Below are positions 61,330 through 64,000 of a stretch of DNA of 64,000 nt, in pieces. The position numbers were made by a program, and so were the translations under genes. The stretch is taken from positions 4,402,001 through 4,466,000 of the forward strand of contig NC_070571.1 in NCBI RefSeq assembly GCF_026914185.1. Direction: 5' to 3'. This stretch comes from Puccinia triticina. Lineage: Eukaryota > Basidiomycota > Pucciniomycetes > Pucciniales > Pucciniaceae. Every line of letters starts with the position of its first letter. Position 1 is the stretch's first letter. The notes below the pieces were generated by a model. That model did no database searches and was not told where the DNA came from. It saw only the letters and a list, made by a program, of their open reading frames with translations.

Positions 61330-63305
61330 ATGAGAAACATGAACCCTAACCCTGAGAACTATGCGTCTAGGGCCCAGCACACCGTGCAGAAAGAAGACGC
61401 ACAACATGAGAGCCTGCTGCCAAACCATGAGCAGCCTAGTACAGAGACAGAACTGAACTGGCCCGCTGAGATTAAGTGCGAGATGGATGTAGAGGAATGG
61501 GAATGGAGCTTAAGGAAATCCGGCCTGCTAGAAGAGTACCAGGATGTCATTGACGGCTTCCGTCACTGCCAGCATAATTGGCTGGGTTGAGGTTATCCCA
61601 GTTAAACTGGGATGCACTCAACCAATTTAAACTTGGGCAATCTCAACTGATGAAATATAAATCCAAGGTACCCCCCTTGGGTTTATATTAAATTGGTTGA
61701 GATCAACCAAGTTTAAATTGGTTGAGTGCATCCCAGTCAAACTGGGATGCCTTCAACCCAGCCAAATATGCTGGCAGTGCGTGTAGGATTTGACCAAGGG
61801 ATACCAAAGCATGACCACCTGATGCAGGTCCCTTTCTTCGCGCCGCCAAACCACCAATCAGCGATGCAAGCAAAAGAAAAGATTGAAGAATCAATTGCCA
61901 AGGAGCTAGCGGCCGGAAGGATGTTTGGTCCCTACACCCAAGAACAGGTCCACAGAAGGTTTGGCTTTTTCCAGACAAACCCGCTAGGTGCGGTCATAAA
62001 CGGAGATGGCTCAGTGAGGCCAATCAACGACCTGTCGTACCCGAGAGACATCCCAGACATTCCCTCGGTCAACTCCTTTGTAAATAAAGTGGACTATATG
62101 AAAACCTGGGACGACTTTGAATCAGTATCACGCTTCTTCCAACGGCAAAACAAGCCATTTCTCCTAGCCATCTTTGATTGGGAAAAGGCATACCGCCAGA
62201 TCCCTACAGCTAAATCCCAATGGCCATACCTGATGATCCGGACTTCAGCAACAAGATCCTCATTGACACCAGAATAGCCTTTGGAGGTGTGGCAGGCTGC
62301 GGCTCCTTTGGCCAACCGGCGGACGCCTGGAAACTATTAATGTTAAGCGAATTCAAGTTGGTAAACATATTCCGCTGGGTGGACGATAACCTCTTCGTCA
62401 AGAAGGCATCAGATCCCCTAGAAATGGGACATATTGTAGCTAGGTCCGACGAGCTAGGCGTGAAGACAAACGTGATGAAATTCGTCCCTTTCAAAGAAGA
62501 ACAAAAATACATTGGTTTCATTTGGAATGCAACTAGGAAAACGGTGCGCTTACCAGAAGAGAAACGGTATCAGCGCGTCCAACAAGTCAAAGACCTCCTA
62601 GATCCGAAACGAGTCTTCTCCTTCAAACACGTTGAGAAGATGGCAGGCCGACTCAATCACGTAACATACATCCTACCCCAGCTCAGATGCTACCTGAATG
62701 GACTTTACGGATGGATGAATGGATGGAAGGCGAAGAACAAAGAACTCCCGATCCCAAAAGGGGCTCGCATAGATATGGAGCATTGGTTCAAAACACTCCT
62801 ACATTTTAAAGAGACGAGGATGATCAGGAACCCGGACCCAACTGAAATCGGGTGGGTGGGCGACGCATCGACGAGTTACGGGATAGGGGTTACAATAGGC
62901 CGTCGATGGGCCCAATTTAAGTTGCTAAAAAACTGGGAAACAGGCCCAGAGAAGCCAAAAGACATTGCATGGTTGGAGACGGTAGCAATACGCCTTGTTC
63001 TGATCGCCATGAAGCAGTTAGATATCCACCCCGGGAAGACCCTTATTGCCTGGACCGACAACACCACCATGGAAGGAGTCATCACACGGAGGAAATCAAA
63101 ACACGTATGCGTCAATGAGGAATGGAAGAAGATACAGGACTTACTGGTGAGTATGGAGTTGGATCTGGTGGCCAAGAGGGTGTGTTCCAAGGAGAACGTG
63201 GCAGATGCCCTATCTAGAGGAGACAGGTCGGGGCACGCCCCCAAAGACATGATAGCCATAGCTTTACCCAATGACCTAGCTCCACGCATGTACCAAGACT
63301 TCTGA
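61330..63305 (+). pseudogene. RT-RNase H of a DIRS-type element, interrupted by a MITE and a frameshift
   Basis: N-terminal part 61330-61563 (ELNWPAEIKCEM, YQDVIDGFR) continues in frame at 61783 (VGFDQGIPKHDHLM) once the MITE is removed. RT: RRFGFFQTNPLGAV, SVRPINDLSYPRD, motif A LLAIFDWEKAYRQIP. A +1/-1 shift near 62235-62270 moves the reading to the frame open from 62220 (DTRIAFGGVAGCGSFGQP; motif C IFRWVDDNLFV). RNase H: WVGDASTSYGIGVTIG, AWLETVAIRLVL, WTDNTTMEGV, NVADALSRGD. All RT and RNase H acidic residues are present. The fold order RT-RNase H then tyrosine recombinase defines a DIRS-type element. Confidence 0.9.
61564..61779. mobile_element. CACTG-ended MITE inside the DIRS RT gene (216 bp, TSD CGT)
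   Basis: Terminal inverted repeats of ~85 bp: CACTGCCAGCATAATTGGCT and AGCCAAATATGCTGGCAGTG; further in GCATCCCAGT/ACTGGGATGC. The 3 bp duplication CGT (61561-61563, 61780-61782) is perfect and its removal restores the codon frame. CAC end plus 3 bp duplication suggest a CACTA-type origin. Confidence 0.93.
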
Positions 63306-63431
63306 AAACTTCCCCTATGAAAGAAATAAAAAGATCCAACTACAAGGGTAGAAACTCTACCCCCCACTCCCCAGCAGGCATTGCCAATCCGCTCCACTTC
63401 ACCGCTGCGCACCCTAAGTATCTGACAAGAT

Positions 63432-64000
63432 ATGCTCCAGAGATTTGAGCTAGAGAAGCTCTCTTACTTCACAAGAGACGGATCCTACTCCGCGGAAGCA
63501 CCCACCAACTGGGAGAAGCACTTCCTCCAAAGTTACCGCTGGAACACACTTTTATCCTACAACACGGCAGTAAAAAAGTACGTCAAGTTCGCCCAGACCA
63601 CAGGTAGAACCCCTTTCCGCCTACCACTGAGCTCCGACAACATCTACGAGTTCTGCTTTTGGGCCGGGAGAGTGGCAGACGCTCCAACCAAACACAATGT
63701 AGCGGCGAACACCTTGTCCAAATACCTTTCTGGACTCCTGACCTGGCACCTCTACCACAGGGAGCGACACACAAGCCACGGTGGCCATCCTATTGAGGTC
63801 CTCAGCCTACGTAGACGCAGGAAATAGCCCCCGCGAGAAAAAGGGTGCCATCAAGATCCCGCACTTAGTCAGACTAGCCAATCTCTTAGCCGGAGGCACT
63901 GAACTCCAGAAAGCGGTGCTTGACCTAGCAATAGTTGCATTCTGGGGCATGGCCAGACTGTCCGAAGTCACCTACTACGAGGAAACCGGGACACTAGATA
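63432..64000 (+). pseudogene. Tyrosine recombinase of the plus-strand DIRS-type element, incomplete at window edge
   Basis: N-terminal SAM-like DNA-binding domain: WNTLLSYNTAVKKYVKFAQ, LPLSSDNIYEFCFWAGRV, TLSKYLSGLLTWHLYH. The frame stops at 63825-63827; the catalytic domain continues in another frame from about 63840 (EKKGAIKIPHLVRLANLL, LDLAIVAFWGMARLSEVTY with the box I Arg). A one-base shift near 63815-63840 separates them. The His/Arg/Tyr part lies beyond the window. Confidence 0.8.

Overview
This window reads as a transposable-element graveyard from a fungal nuclear genome, most likely a basidiomycete of the rust type (Pucciniomycotina). That assignment is inference. It rests on 54-74 bp introns with GTAAG/GTGAG donors, a captured fungal-type proteasome gene fragment (Rpn2) and a captured GST fragment, the mix of Gypsy, Copia, DIRS-type, Helitron and foldback elements, and CGA-to-TGA decay that is often in a TCG context. 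I found no intact host gene. Nearly every recognisable protein belongs to a mobile element, and most are broken by stops, frameshifts or later insertions.

Left third (1-20.9 kb). A minus-strand Gypsy element (protease and pre-RT pol at 17.94-15.84 kb, RT remnant at 3.99-3.43 kb) is split by an 11.8 kb, largely non-coding insertion (3997-15837) flanked by the duplication CTTGC. Two Helitron-like elements (5080-8871 and 8914-12172) sit inside that insertion, and a third (20-3368) sits in a small CACTACC-type element at the left edge. All three Helitrons lie on the minus strand, end in CTAG with a GC hairpin, and carry gene fragments or odd cargo: the Rpn2 C-terminus, a GST fragment, and a string of perfect hairpins resembling fungal mitochondrial spacers. 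A plus-strand gag-only LTR element follows (17.96-20.5 kb), head-to-head with the Gypsy pol.

Middle (21-47.8 kb). A 5.1 kb foldback element (21067-26145) has arms made of about 26 copies of a ~173 bp repeat in two opposed blocks. Next comes a 5'-truncated Gypsy (26267-37669). Its gag is interrupted in frame by a complete 4182 bp LTR retrotransposon with 320 bp LTRs (27224-31405), and its 3' LTR is interrupted by a solo LTR (37054-37374). That Gypsy lies in a minus-strand Copia (37670-39121), which itself lies in a minus-strand Gypsy gag (39122-40148). Further minus-strand gag-only copies with LTRs, a 1.33 kb GATGACCGG foldback element and solo-LTR-like DNA fill 40.2-48.8 kb.

Right (48.9-64 kb). 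A tandem repeat, a probable fourth Helitron (49597-51170), and a minus-strand DIRS-type tyrosine recombinase gene split by a full Copia element (51829-57960, duplication AAAAC). The Copia 5' LTR carries a hAT-type MITE with an 8 bp duplication. From 59.6 kb a plus-strand DIRS-type element (gag with an intron, RT-RNase H interrupted by a CACTG-ended MITE, tyrosine recombinase) runs off the window.

Themes linking the elements: the Gypsy family starts its internal region with an antisense copy of most of a tRNA-Tyr-like molecule; both Copia elements use a primer site matching the anticodon arm of the same tRNA; and a family of ~105-120 bp intron-like modules recurs at nine places in the Gypsy-family copies.
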